A stretch of 19,121 nt of DNA from Thermodesulfobacteriales bacterium. GTDB lineage: Bacteria; Desulfobacterota_D; UBA1144; Nemesobacterales; UBA2774. The position numbers were made by a program, and so were the translations under genes. Below the pieces are notes generated by a model, which was not told the origin of the DNA, searched no databases, and worked only from the letters and a program-made list of their open reading frames with translations. Where the stretch lies: NCBI GenBank assembly GCA_004525335.1, contig SPCL01000025.1, forward strand, positions 1 to 19,121, in the 5' to 3' direction. Of this stretch, positions 1-7,690 are shown one piece after another (within the stretch, counting starts at the first letter, position 1; the number at the start of each line of letters is the position of its first letter).

Positions 1-722
1 AACTTATAAGCCCTGAGTGTAATTGAACAAAAATCTATATTCTCTATTGATTTCCAGTATGTTTTGCTTAGCACTTCTATGCCGTAAAAACCGACTTGTT
101 CTAAGTAGGATAAGAACTGTTTCTCAGTTAATGCGCCGGCAATACATTCCCCATATAGCTCATCATTGTCTCTAATATTCTCTGGAATTCTTTGAGAGGA
201 GATGATGTCTGAAACGACAATTCTACCGTGATCTTTTAAGACCCTGATCATCTCTCTAAACACTTTTCTTTTATCCGGGGATAGGTTAATTACACAATTC
301 GAAGTTATTAAATCCACTGATTTGTTATCAACAGGTATTTCTTCTAGATATCCTTTTCTGAATTCAACGTTTTCGTAACCAAGATTTGAAGATACCGCAC
401 TTATATTTTCATTTGCAACTTTTAGCATATCATCGGTCATATCTACGCCAATTACTTTCCCACTAGATCCAGCCTTCTTGGCAGCTATGAAACAATCAAT
501 CCCTGCTCCTGATCCCAAATCTACTATAGCTTCCCCCTCTTTAATGCCGGCTAAGCTCATAGGGCTTCCGCATCCGTAGAATCTATCTATCACTTCTTGT
601 GGGATGTGTCCGATATCTTCAGTTGGATAGCTTGTAGGACAACAGAGGTCTTCTCTTGTTTGCTGAGCCGCTTTCCCGTAGTAATCTTGAACAAACTCTC
701 TTGTCTTCTCTGTTCTTTCCAT
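1..722 (-). CDS. arsM: Arsenite S-adenosylmethionine methyltransferase ArsM, C-terminus cut by window edge
   Basis: The gene reads leftward from an ATG at 722 and is open at position 1, giving 240 complete codons. The protein is a class I SAM-dependent methyltransferase: the SAM-binding loop DLGSGAG lies at about residues 68-74 and an acidic GVDMT strand end at 92-96. Four cysteines sit where arsenite methyltransferases keep their As(III) ligands: C28 (in DLCCP), C51 (in YGCGSP), C143 (in SNCVINLSPDK) and C193 (in YGECIAGAL). The last two are 50 residues apart, as in the human enzyme as I recall it. The known family reaction is stepwise methylation of As(III) to methylated, often volatile arsenicals in the cytoplasm. 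AGGAGG at 733-738, 10 bases upstream, supports the start. It lies 112 bases downstream of an ArsR-type gene on the same strand, consistent with arsenic control. No arsenite efflux gene is visible. Family assignment is strong; activity is inferred. Confidence 0.88.
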   Translation of the reverse strand, partial: MERTEKTREFVQDYYGKAAQQTREDLCCPTSYPTEDIGHIPQEVIDRFYGCGSPMSLAGIKEGEAIVDLGSGAGIDCFIAAKKAGSSGKVIGVDMTDDMLKVANENISAVSSNLGYENVEFRKGYLEEIPVDNKSVDLITSNCVINLSPDKRKVFREMIRVLKDHGRIVVSDIISSQRIPENIRDNDELYGECIAGALTEKQFLSYLEQVGFYGIEVLSKTYWKSIENIDFCSITLRAYK

Positions 723-777
723 TTATGAAAAGCCTCCTGAATATTGTTGTTAGCAAAACAATAATTGTTATGTGCAC

Positions 778-817
778 ATTATATTGTTACGATGTTCATA
801 TATACAGATGTTCATAT
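778..817 (-). promoter_or_regulatory. Putative arsM promoter with paired direct repeats (candidate ArsR operator)
   Basis: Read on the minus strand there is a perfect -10 TATAAT (778-783), a 17-base spacer and a weak -35 TGTATA (801-806). The 11-base repeat ATATGAACATC occurs twice, at 791-801 (inside the spacer) and 807-817 (just upstream of the -35), 16 bases apart. ArsR/SmtB repressors commonly bind sites overlapping a promoter, so this placement suits repression by the neighbouring ArsR. Two perfect palindromes lie just downstream, at 770-779 (ATGTGCACAT) and 757-769 (AACAATAATTGTT on the plus strand). Function is inferred from position. Confidence 0.45.
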
Positions 818-834
818 CTACATCGGAATAAAGA

Positions 835-1167
835 TTATAGTTTATTTCTAATGTTACCAACTAAATTTACATCACTAAACTCTATGCTACAGCAGGAAAA
901 ATCAAGTACATTTGTTTTCTCGCTGCGAAAGTCCGGGTGAAGTTTATACATTACAAATTTGCCGTCTTTATTGTCCAGCACAATCCCTGCGTTTCTCAAA
1001 ACTCCTAAATGGTGGGATACATGAGAATAATCAATATCGGTTGAGCATGCTATTTCAGACACGGAGTATTCACCTTTAAAGAGGAATTCAAGTATCTTAA
1101 GACGCGTGTCGTCTGCTAGAGCTTTTAAAACCTTGGCGCACTGTTTCTGGTTCATTGAAATTCCCAT
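835..1167 (-). CDS. arsR: ArsR/SmtB-family metalloregulatory repressor
   Basis: This is a 110-residue winged helix-turn-helix protein, a normal length for ArsR/SmtB. The core is recognisable: LKALADDTRLKILEFL (about residues 14-29), the recognition helix region DIDYSHVSHHLGVLRNAGIV (44-63) and the wing DGKFVMYKL (68-76). The classical ArsR helix-3 CxC motif is absent; only C41 lies there. A vicinal pair C92-C93 sits near the C-terminus in DFSCCSIEF, so As(III) could be bound by a C-terminal site as in some atypical ArsR proteins. That is inference. The adjacent arsM on the same strand makes arsenic the likely inducer. The start is uncertain: the ATG at 1167 has no clear ribosome site, and an in-frame ATG at 1155 (MNQKQ) would give a more typical N-terminus. 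Confidence 0.88.
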   Translation of the reverse strand: MGISMNQKQCAKVLKALADDTRLKILEFLFKGEYSVSEIACSTDIDYSHVSHHLGVLRNAGIVLDNKDGKFVMYKLHPDFRSEKTNVLDFSCCSIEFSDVNLVGNIRNKL

Positions 1168-1364
1168 TTAAAGATTAGATGTAAGAATATGTTAAAAGAT
1201 GCATGAAAATTCAGACTTATCAAATACACATTTCATCATAATTTGTTAAATTTTACCAATTAAGGAACTAAAATAAATAAAGGTTTTTCTTAGAGCTTAT
1301 TTTCATTTAATCATCATGATGTAGATTACTAAGGACAGACTGCATTCCAAGGAATAAAAGTATA

Positions 1365-2042
1365 ATGTTAAAAGCAATTATTTTTGATTTTGATGGGGTT
1401 ATAGCAGATACCGAGCCACTTCATCTTAAGGCCTTTCAACTAACGCTTGAGGAAGACGGGATCACTCTTTCAGAAGAAGAGTATAATGATAATTATTTAG
1501 CTTATGATGATAAAACCTTCTTTAAAGAACTACTCAAAGATAGAAATATTGAGCATGATGGAGCTATTGTGTCTGATTATATTAATCGGAAATCGGGGCA
1601 TTTTAATAATGTATTAAGAGGGAATATTCTAATCTTGGAGGGAGTGCCGGATTTTATATCTAAGATCAGCGGCAAATATCCTCTGTCCATAGGATCAGGC
1701 GCACTTAGAGATGAAATTGTGGAGATACTTGAGTTTGTTGATTTGAAAAAGCATTTTGATATTATTGTGAGCGCCGATGAAGTTGTTAACTGCAAACCCG
1801 ATCCTGAGGTGTATCTGAAAGTTCTGGGGCAGCTAAATGATCTAGGATCAGCACAGATATCGGCTGACGAATGTCTTGTGATTGAGGATTCTATCTCCGG
1901 TATTAAAGCCGCACACTCCGCAGGAATGAAGTGCCTGGCGATTACAAATTCTTACTCTGCAGAAGATCTATCAAAAGCTGAATTAGTAACAGATTCTTTA
2001 AAATCTGTATCAATAAGTCAGATAGAATATCTATTTTCTTGA
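1365..2042 (+). CDS. HAD-superfamily hydrolase, beta-phosphoglucomutase/phosphatase-like
   Basis: This 225-residue protein has the haloacid dehalogenase motifs in order. Motif I is DFDGVIADTE with the nucleophile D8 and general acid/base D10. Motif II is around SIGSG (108-112), motif III is K144 in CKPDPEVYL, and motif IV is E174-D175 in IEDSISGI. The helical cap between about residues 18 and 85 and the KPDP/EDS pattern match the beta-phosphoglucomutase-like subfamily, which includes sugar-phosphate mutases and small phosphatases. The substrate cannot be read from sequence. AAGGAA at 1349-1354 lies 10 bases before the ATG. The next gene, a mannose-1-phosphate guanylyltransferase, starts 45 bases downstream, so the two may be co-transcribed and this enzyme may act on sugar phosphates; that link is inference. 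A TATAAT at 1361-1366 overlaps the start codon and is not its promoter. Confidence 0.88.
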   Translation: MLKAIIFDFDGVIADTEPLHLKAFQLTLEEDGITLSEEEYNDNYLAYDDKTFFKELLKDRNIEHDGAIVSDYINRKSGHFNNVLRGNILILEGVPDFISKISGKYPLSIGSGALRDEIVEILEFVDLKKHFDIIVSADEVVNCKPDPEVYLKVLGQLNDLGSAQISADECLVIEDSISGIKAAHSAGMKCLAITNSYSAEDLSKAELVTDSLKSVSISQIEYLFS

Positions 2043-2087
2043 GACTTATCTGTTTGATAAAATCTAGGAGTAAATTATTATCTAACT

Positions 2088-3167
2088 ATGAAACTTAATG
2101 CACTAATAATGGCGGGAGGAGAGGGGAAGAGGTTTTGGCCACTGAGCAAAAAATCTAATCCTAAACAGTTTCTATCATTGGTAGGCGAAAAGTCTTTGAT
2201 AAGACAAACCGTCGATAGAATCCTGCCTCTGATTCCAATTGAAAGGATCTTTGTTGTAACCGGTGATATTTACGCAGATCTAACACTGGAGCATCTTCCT
2301 GAACTCCCTATCGAAAACTTGATTCTTGAGCCGGATGGGAAAAATACTGCCCCGTGTATTGCATACAGCTCTCTTAAGATAAACAAAATTAATGAAGATT
2401 CGCTTACGGTTGTTCTGCCAGCCGACCATGTTATCGGAGACGATCAGGAATTTAGAAATGCTCTGAGTTTTGCAGCAAATGTGGCCGATACAAAACTTGA
2501 TAATGGCCAATACCCTCTCATAACCCTTGGTGTTACTCCTACAGCTCCACAGACAGGTTACGGCTATATAAAAACAGATATAGAACTTCTCTCATCTGAT
2601 AATTACAGCGCTTATAAAGTTGATAAGTTTACAGAAAAACCTGATATAGAAACTGCTCTTAGCTTTTTAAATCAGGGGGGCTATTATTGGAACAGCGGTA
2701 TCTTTATTTGGAAAAATTCATCCATTATTTCAGCTTTTCGTGACATAATTCCGGCGTGGCAAAGTTCTTTTGATGAAATCTCTAATAATTTAGGCCAGCT
2801 ATCGGAAAAGGATTCTGTAAGCAAATTCTATGACACCCTCACACCGGGATCAATAGATAAATTAATACTGGAGCATTCTGAAAATACTTTGGTAATACCA
2901 ATAAATTTCCCATGGAGTGATGTAGGCAGCTGGTCTGCACTTGATGAATATTTAAGGAAAGAGGATAGTGAAAATGTCATTAGGGGAAGGGTGGTATCTA
3001 TTGATTCGTCTAACTGTTTAGTTTACGGCACAGAGAAGCTTATAGCGCTAGTTGGCGTGGAAGGTCTGGTAGTTGTGGAATCTGAGGATTCAATTTTAGT
3101 CTTGAATAAAGAGAAGTCTCAAGACGTCAAGAAAGTAGTTGAAGAGATCAATAAAAAAGAAAAATAA
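2088..3167 (+). CDS. manC: Mannose-1-phosphate guanylyltransferase (GDP-mannose pyrophosphorylase)
   Basis: The family reaction is GTP plus mannose-1-phosphate to GDP-mannose, the activated sugar for cell-surface polysaccharides and glycans. The N-terminal nucleotidyltransferase signature is clear: MAGGEGKRFWPLSKKSNPKQ begins at residue 8. It is followed by LEPDGKNTAPC (80-90), the metal-binding PADH (111-114), FTEKP (181-185) and YYWNSGIF (199-206). A SDVGSW motif at 277-282 and a short C-terminal beta-helix-like tail complete it. At 359 residues it is the short, single-function form, without the phosphomannose isomerase domain of the roughly 470-residue fusions. The ATG at 2088 has AGGAG at 2066-2070, rather far upstream (17 bases). 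It sits 45 bases after the HAD gene. No other GDP-mannose pathway genes are visible here. Confidence 0.93.
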   Translation: MKLNALIMAGGEGKRFWPLSKKSNPKQFLSLVGEKSLIRQTVDRILPLIPIERIFVVTGDIYADLTLEHLPELPIENLILEPDGKNTAPCIAYSSLKINKINEDSLTVVLPADHVIGDDQEFRNALSFAANVADTKLDNGQYPLITLGVTPTAPQTGYGYIKTDIELLSSDNYSAYKVDKFTEKPDIETALSFLNQGGYYWNSGIFIWKNSSIISAFRDIIPAWQSSFDEISNNLGQLSEKDSVSKFYDTLTPGSIDKLILEHSENTLVIPINFPWSDVGSWSALDEYLRKEDSENVIRGRVVSIDSSNCLVYGTEKLIALVGVEGLVVVESEDSILVLNKEKSQDVKKVVEEINKKEK

Positions 3168-3183
3168 TCAGACCCTCCAACCT

Positions 3184-3207
3184 CCTATATTTATTGAAAA
3201 ATATAGG
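3184..3207. repeat. Inverted repeat between manC and gmk
   Basis: CCTATATTT (3184-3192) and AAATATAGG (3199-3207) form a perfect 9-base-pair stem with a 6-base loop, starting 17 bases after the manC stop. No T-run follows, so it is not a typical intrinsic terminator. It could be an mRNA 3'-end stabilising hairpin or a weak terminator. Confidence 0.4.
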
Positions 3208-3279
3208 TATCTATCCTAGAATTAATAATAAGTTACAATATATCGGCATATTCAACTGAAAAGGATTGAGAGAATTTAA

Positions 3280-3885
3280 ATGAGAAAAGGAATTGCATTC
3301 ATAGTTTCAGGCCCTTCAGGGGGCGGAAAAACTACACTAGCTAAGAGCATGTTGCATGAGCTTGATAACCTCAGGTTCTCGGTGTCATGTACGACTAGAA
3401 AACCCAGGGAAGGTGAGGTTGACGGTAAGGATTACAAATTTATTACCGAGGCCGAATTTGAAAAGATGGTTCAGGAGAAACGTTTTATTGAGCATGCATT
3501 TGTGCATGGACATTATTATGGGACACCGGTGGAAGAGTTTGAGGATGCTGAAAAATCCGGAGTTGATCTGCTTCTTGATATAGATGTGCAAGGGGCTAGT
3601 CAGATAAAGAAATCTTGTCCGGAAGCAATATTTTGTTTTGTTATGCCGCCTACTTTTGAAATATTAAGAGAGAGGCTGAGTCAAAGAAAGGGTCATGGAG
3701 ATATTGATATTGATAAACGGCTTACTCGGGCAAAAGAAGAGATGGCTCCCGCAATTTTAGAAGAATATGATTTTATTATTATTAATGATCAACTAGACGA
3801 GGCGCTTAAGACTATTCACTCAATTATTATTTCAACAAGATGTCAGAGTAAAAGGGTGTTAGAAAGAATAAAAGATAATTTTTAG
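3280..3885 (+). CDS. gmk: Guanylate kinase
   Basis: Guanylate kinase phosphorylates GMP to GDP with ATP in the cytoplasm, feeding GTP and dGTP pools. The 201-residue length is typical. The P-loop is GPSGGGKTT at residues 11-19, followed by the GMP-binding segment SVSCTTRKPREGEVDGKDY (34-52) and DIDVQGASQIK (100-110), all classical for the family. The ATG at 3280 is preceded by GAGAG about 7 bases upstream and by AAGGA further away. A TACAAT at 3234-3239 could be a -10 element, but I see no matching -35. The spoT/rel gene begins 9 bases after its stop, so the two are almost certainly one transcript, coupling guanine nucleotide synthesis with ppGpp metabolism. The rpoZ gene that often lies between them in other bacteria is absent. 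Confidence 0.97.
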   Translation: MRKGIAFIVSGPSGGGKTTLAKSMLHELDNLRFSVSCTTRKPREGEVDGKDYKFITEAEFEKMVQEKRFIEHAFVHGHYYGTPVEEFEDAEKSGVDLLLDIDVQGASQIKKSCPEAIFCFVMPPTFEILRERLSQRKGHGDIDIDKRLTRAKEEMAPAILEEYDFIIINDQLDEALKTIHSIIISTRCQSKRVLERIKDNF

Positions 3886-3894
3886 AAAGATAAA

Positions 3895-6054
3895 ATGATT
3901 AGACTCAACGACATAATTGAAAATGTTAATGGTTATCTCCACTTAACTGAAAAAGATATAGAGATGATCAAAAAAGCATATGTATACTCTGCAAAGGTTC
4001 ATTCGGGACAAAAGCGCAGTTCGGGTGAGCCTTATCTAAGCCATCCTCTTGAAGTAAGCGGTATTTTATCTCATATGAAACTTGATGTTTCCTCAATAAT
4101 AACAGGGCTTCTCCATGACACAGTGGAAGATACTCTGGCAACTTCTGAAGAAATCGAATCTATGTTCGGTAAAGAAATAGCTTCTCTTGTTGAGGGGGTT
4201 ACTAAGATTGGTCAGCTGCCTTATACCTCTAAAATTGAACGTCAGGCTGAGGGGTTCAGAAAACTTATTCTAGCCACTGCGAAAGACATAAGAGTAGTTC
4301 TTGTTAAACTTGCTGACAGACTCCACAATATGAGAACTCTAGAGCATCTTTCTGCCGATAGGCAAAAAAGAATAGCTAGTGAAACATTTGATATATATGC
4401 GCCTATGTCTCATAGACTAGGAATCAATTGGGTTACAACGGAGCTTGAAGATCTATCCTTTAGATACCTAAATCCGGATGAATATAAAATACTCTCAGAA
4501 CAAATTGCAAAGAAAAGAAAGGCGTGGGAAGCGCATGTTGAGGATTCAAGGGTAATACTTGCCGAGAAACTTTCGGAGTTTGATTTAAGTCCTGAGATTA
4601 CAGGTCGATTTAAACATATATATGGCATTTATAGAAAAATGCAGGAACAAAATCTGGATTTTGAACATATATATGATGTTATAGCGTTTAGGCTTATTAC
4701 AAACTCTCTAAAAGAGTGTTATGAGACTTTGGGAGCAGTGCACGCTTCTTGGAAGCCTGTTCCCGGAAGATTTAAAGACTATATAGCACTTCCTAAAGGT
4801 AATGGATACCAGTCACTGCATACCACAGTAATTGGACCTTTTGGGGAAAGAATGGAAATACAGATTAGAACCCGAGCGATGCATGAGGTCTCTGAGTCCG
4901 GTGTGGCGTCTCATTGGAAATATAAAGAGGGGAAATTGGACGGCGGGGGAACATATGAAATATATGCAACCTTAAGGCAGCTTCTTGAATGGAAGGACAT
5001 TCAAGACCCTACGGAATATATGGAGGCGATTAAAGGAGAACTCATTGCAGACCTAGTCTACGTTTTTACTCCGAATGGCGATCTTAAGGAACTTCCCACC
5101 GGGGCTACTCCAATTGATTTTGCATACTCTATTCATACAGAGGTCGGAAATAAATCTACTAGAGCTAATGTGAATGGAAAGTTAGTGCCGCTAAATCATC
5201 AATTAAAAACTGGAGACAGGGTTGAGATTGTTACTTCAAAGGAACAACATCCTAATCGGGACTGGCTGAAATTCGTTGTTACATCCGGCGCAAAGACAAA
5301 AATTCGCAATTGGCTAAGAACAGAAGAGAGGAAACAGTCTGAGATCGTTGGGAAATCTATTTGTGAAAGAAAATTTAAGCAACACGGACTAGATTTTCAG
5401 GCTATGGTAAAAAAGGGTGATATTTCAAATATATTGCCAGAATTCAAAGTGAAAGATGTAAAGGATCTTTATCTTGCTGTGGGATTCGGCAAGATTTCAG
5501 CTAACGACCTGCTTAAAAAAGCAGTGCCTTTGGAAAACTTAGACTCTACGTCCAATAAAGAAAGAATTGAAAAGATAATAAAAACTATAACAAGCTCAAG
5601 CGACGGCGGGGTTCTTGTTCGAGGTTATGATGACGTAATGATAAGGTTTGCCAATTGTTGCTCACCTTTGCCCGGAGAAGAAATTGTCGGATATATAACA
5701 CGCGGTAAAGGTATAACAATTCATAGGAATGATTGCCCTAGACTTCTTGAGGTCGACCTTGCCAGAAGAATTGATGTTGAATGGGATGCTAAGTTTAAAG
5801 GATCAAGGCCCGCAAGAATTCTTGTTACTTGTACAGATAGGCCTGGAATTCTCTCAAGCATTACCAAGACCTTTTCTACCTCCGAAGTGAACATCTCCAA
5901 AGCGGAAATCCATTCTACCGATGTAGAGGATGCTATCGGTACATTTGATGTAGTCGTTTCAGACCTATCCCAGCTGGAGGATGTAATTAACTCAATTAAA
6001 AAGGTTAAGGGGGTTAAGTCTGTGGAGAGAATGCAGGAAATAGAAGCATTATAG
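3895..6054 (+). CDS. spoT: Bifunctional (p)ppGpp synthetase/hydrolase (RelA/SpoT family)
   Basis: This is a full-length, 719-residue long Rel-Spo protein that makes and degrades (p)ppGpp during the stringent response. The hydrolase HD domain is intact, with H50, H74-D75 (LLHDTVEDT) and D141-R142-L143-H144. The synthetase domain spans about 230-345, with RFKHIYGIYRKM, the loop PGRFKDYIALPKGNGYQSLH and E321 in MEIQIRT. RFKD at 292-295 is the RxKD signature of bifunctional enzymes, as opposed to ExDD in synthetase-only RelA. A TGS domain follows (about 387-448), then the cysteine-containing segment FANCCSPLPG (585-594) with C614, and a C-terminal ACT domain (about 641-713). Both catalytic halves therefore look competent. 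It follows gmk after 9 bases, without an obvious Shine-Dalgarno, so translation may be coupled. Confidence 0.96.
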   Translation: MIRLNDIIENVNGYLHLTEKDIEMIKKAYVYSAKVHSGQKRSSGEPYLSHPLEVSGILSHMKLDVSSIITGLLHDTVEDTLATSEEIESMFGKEIASLVEGVTKIGQLPYTSKIERQAEGFRKLILATAKDIRVVLVKLADRLHNMRTLEHLSADRQKRIASETFDIYAPMSHRLGINWVTTELEDLSFRYLNPDEYKILSEQIAKKRKAWEAHVEDSRVILAEKLSEFDLSPEITGRFKHIYGIYRKMQEQNLDFEHIYDVIAFRLITNSLKECYETLGAVHASWKPVPGRFKDYIALPKGNGYQSLHTTVIGPFGERMEIQIRTRAMHEVSESGVASHWKYKEGKLDGGGTYEIYATLRQLLEWKDIQDPTEYMEAIKGELIADLVYVFTPNGDLKELPTGATPIDFAYSIHTEVGNKSTRANVNGKLVPLNHQLKTGDRVEIVTSKEQHPNRDWLKFVVTSGAKTKIRNWLRTEERKQSEIVGKSICERKFKQHGLDFQAMVKKGDISNILPEFKVKDVKDLYLAVGFGKISANDLLKKAVPLENLDSTSNKERIEKIIKTITSSSDGGVLVRGYDDVMIRFANCCSPLPGEEIVGYITRGKGITIHRNDCPRLLEVDLARRIDVEWDAKFKGSRPARILVTCTDRPGILSSITKTFSTSEVNISKAEIHSTDVEDAIGTFDVVVSDLSQLEDVINSIKKVKGVKSVERMQEIEAL

Positions 6055-6138
6055 TAAGATTGTCATCCTTTTATATCTAGAATCTAGCGGTACCCAGAGA
6101 TTTTGATGTGATCATTTAATAAGTGCTCTGTAAATATA

Positions 6139-6167
6139 TTGAAACAGTTCCATAAGCCATATATACT
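6139..6167 (+). promoter_or_regulatory. Strong sigma-70-like promoter just before lepB
   Basis: TTGAAA (6139-6144), a 17-base spacer and TATACT (6162-6167) each match five of six consensus bases. Transcription would start near 6173-6175, only 5-7 bases before the lepB ATG at 6180, leaving no room for a ribosome-binding site. Confidence 0.6.
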
Positions 6168-6179
6168 CCAATCCCAATC

Positions 6180-7115
6180 ATGCTAAATATATTCTCAAAA
6201 GAATCCAAAGCTAAGAAAAAAGCCAAAGAAATTATTAAGGAAACCAAACTTGTTCTTGAAAAGAATAGATCAACAATTGCTCCCGATGCAGTTAGCATTG
6301 TTGAACAAAGGGTAGCGAATCTGGAACGAGCTATAGCTGCTCAGAATTACCAGGATATATTGAAGACTACTGAGGACCTGGAAATAGCATCTTCGGATTA
6401 TCTATCTAAATATAAAAAATCAAAGCTAAGACAAAATATCGAAGCTCTGGCTTTCGCCATTATCTTGGCACTTATAATAAGAACCTTTGTTTTTCAGCCT
6501 TTCAAAATCCCCTCAGGCTCTATGATCCCGACACTCCTTGTAGGTGATCATCTTCTAGTCAACAAGTTTGTATACGGAACCAAAATTCCGTTTACGGATA
6601 TTGAAATCCTGCCGCTTGAAAAAATAAAAAGAGGGGATGTGATTGTCTTTACATATCCAAATAACGAAAGAGACCCCTCAAAGAACGGCCTGTACTACAT
6701 AAAGCGTGTAATTGGACTCCCTGGTGATTATATAGATTTAAATGGTAGAAATCTGGTAGTTAACGGTGAGGAAGTTCCACTAGAATATATAGGCGATTAT
6801 TCAGATGAGAGAAACAGTGAGCAGTTTGATGAATACGAAGAAGATCTATTTGGAAAAGATCATACAGTGATCTTTAGAAAGGGGAAAGAAAACACCAACA
6901 GAGGCAGCTATATCCCTGTTACTAAAGTGCCTGAAGGATCTGTATTTGTAATGGGTGATAACAGAGATAATAGTCAAGATAGCAGGTTTTGGGGGTTTGT
7001 GCCGATAGGGAATATAGCGGGTAAGGCTTTTCTGATCCATTGGTCTTGGGATTTCGGAAGTCCGGATATTGCAAATAAAGTTAGATGGAATAGGATTCTT
7101 TCAGGTATAGATTAA
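6180..7115 (+). CDS. lepB: Signal peptidase I with long N-terminal extension
   Basis: Type I signal peptidase removes signal peptides from exported preproteins at the periplasmic face of the inner membrane. The core is clear: one transmembrane helix at about 87-105 (ALAFAIILALIIRTFVF), then PSGSMIPTL with the catalytic serine S114. The general-base lysine is K175 in YYIKRVIGLPGD, and the conserved box GDNRDNSQDSRFWGFVP spans 259-275. Unusually, about 85 mostly helical, lysine- and glutamate-rich residues precede the membrane helix; many family members have only a short N-terminus there. The start at 6180 is the only plausible ATG: an in-frame TAA lies at 6153-6155 and the next ATG codes M115 inside the active site. 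No Shine-Dalgarno is visible, and a good promoter lies immediately upstream. Confidence 0.95.
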   Translation: MLNIFSKESKAKKKAKEIIKETKLVLEKNRSTIAPDAVSIVEQRVANLERAIAAQNYQDILKTTEDLEIASSDYLSKYKKSKLRQNIEALAFAIILALIIRTFVFQPFKIPSGSMIPTLLVGDHLLVNKFVYGTKIPFTDIEILPLEKIKRGDVIVFTYPNNERDPSKNGLYYIKRVIGLPGDYIDLNGRNLVVNGEEVPLEYIGDYSDERNSEQFDEYEEDLFGKDHTVIFRKGKENTNRGSYIPVTKVPEGSVFVMGDNRDNSQDSRFWGFVPIGNIAGKAFLIHWSWDFGSPDIANKVRWNRILSGID

Positions 7116-7121
7116 TAAAGT

Positions 7122-7127
7122 TATAAT
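7122..7127 (+). promoter_or_regulatory. Possible -10 element of the pyr operon
   Basis: A perfect TATAAT lies 29 bases before the pyrR start in the 41-base gap after lepB. The matching -35 position (TTTCAG, 7099-7104) is poor, so it could need an activator or be chance in AT-rich DNA. Any leader from here would be about 20 bases, too short for a PyrR attenuator. Confidence 0.35.
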
Positions 7128-7156
7128 ATGCAATAATAAATTCTTAGGGATAAATC

Positions 7157-7690
7157 ATGGCTAAAAATGTACTGATGGATTCTGAAACTATTGACCGCAC
7201 AATCGTGCGCATCACTTCTGAAATACTTGAGAAAAATAAAGGTGCTAAAGATCTCGTTATAATTGGAGTTAGAACACGCGGAGTTCATATTGCAGAGAGA
7301 ATTGTTAAAAGAATTAATAAGCTTGAAAAAATTAAACCCCCAATGGGCACATTAGACATAACGCTATACAGAGATGATCTGAGACATAAAACAGAATGGC
7401 CTAAGGTAGAGAAGACCGAAATACCTTTTTCGGTAGAAGACAAGAAAGTAATATTAGTCGATGATGTAATTTATACAGGCAGAACAACAAGAGCAGCTCT
7501 TGAGGAAATTATGGACTTTGGTAGGCCATCTTCAATCCAATTGGTAGCCATGGTCGATAGGGGGCATAGAGAACTGCCGATCCAGCCTGATTATCTAGGT
7601 CTTCAGGTAAATACTCTGATTTCAGAAAAGGTTAGAGTGCATTTAAAAGAAACTGACGGTAAAGACGAAGTAATTGTCAAAAAAGGATAA
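7157..7690 (+). CDS. pyrR: PyrR bifunctional pyrimidine regulator / uracil phosphoribosyltransferase
   Basis: This 177-residue type I phosphoribosyltransferase matches PyrR in length and sequence. It has the N-terminal MDSETIDRTIVRITSEI-like region, GVRTRGVHIAERI (37-49), the PyrR-typical GTLDITLYRDDL (64-75) and the PRPP-binding loop VILVDDVIYTGRT (98-110). Known roles are UMP-dependent binding of pyr mRNA and, in many species, weak uracil phosphoribosyltransferase activity (uracil plus PRPP to UMP). It heads a tight cluster with pyrB and pyrC. The start has AGGGA about 8 bases upstream. The gap to lepB is only 41 bases and holds no room for a leader with terminator and anti-terminator, so its RNA target, if any, is not here. 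Confidence 0.95.
   Translation: MAKNVLMDSETIDRTIVRITSEILEKNKGAKDLVIIGVRTRGVHIAERIVKRINKLEKIKPPMGTLDITLYRDDLRHKTEWPKVEKTEIPFSVEDKKVILVDDVIYTGRTTRAALEEIMDFGRPSSIQLVAMVDRGHRELPIQPDYLGLQVNTLISEKVRVHLKETDGKDEVIVKKG

Noticed and set aside
656..940. 94-codon plus-strand reading frame across the arsR-arsM region
   Set aside because: It overlaps two well-supported minus-strand genes and their control region, with no recognisable domain or ribosome site.
1361..1366. Perfect TATAAT as promoter of the HAD gene
   Set aside because: It overlaps the ATG, and the first codons after it encode the conserved DFDG motif, so transcription cannot start downstream of it for this gene.
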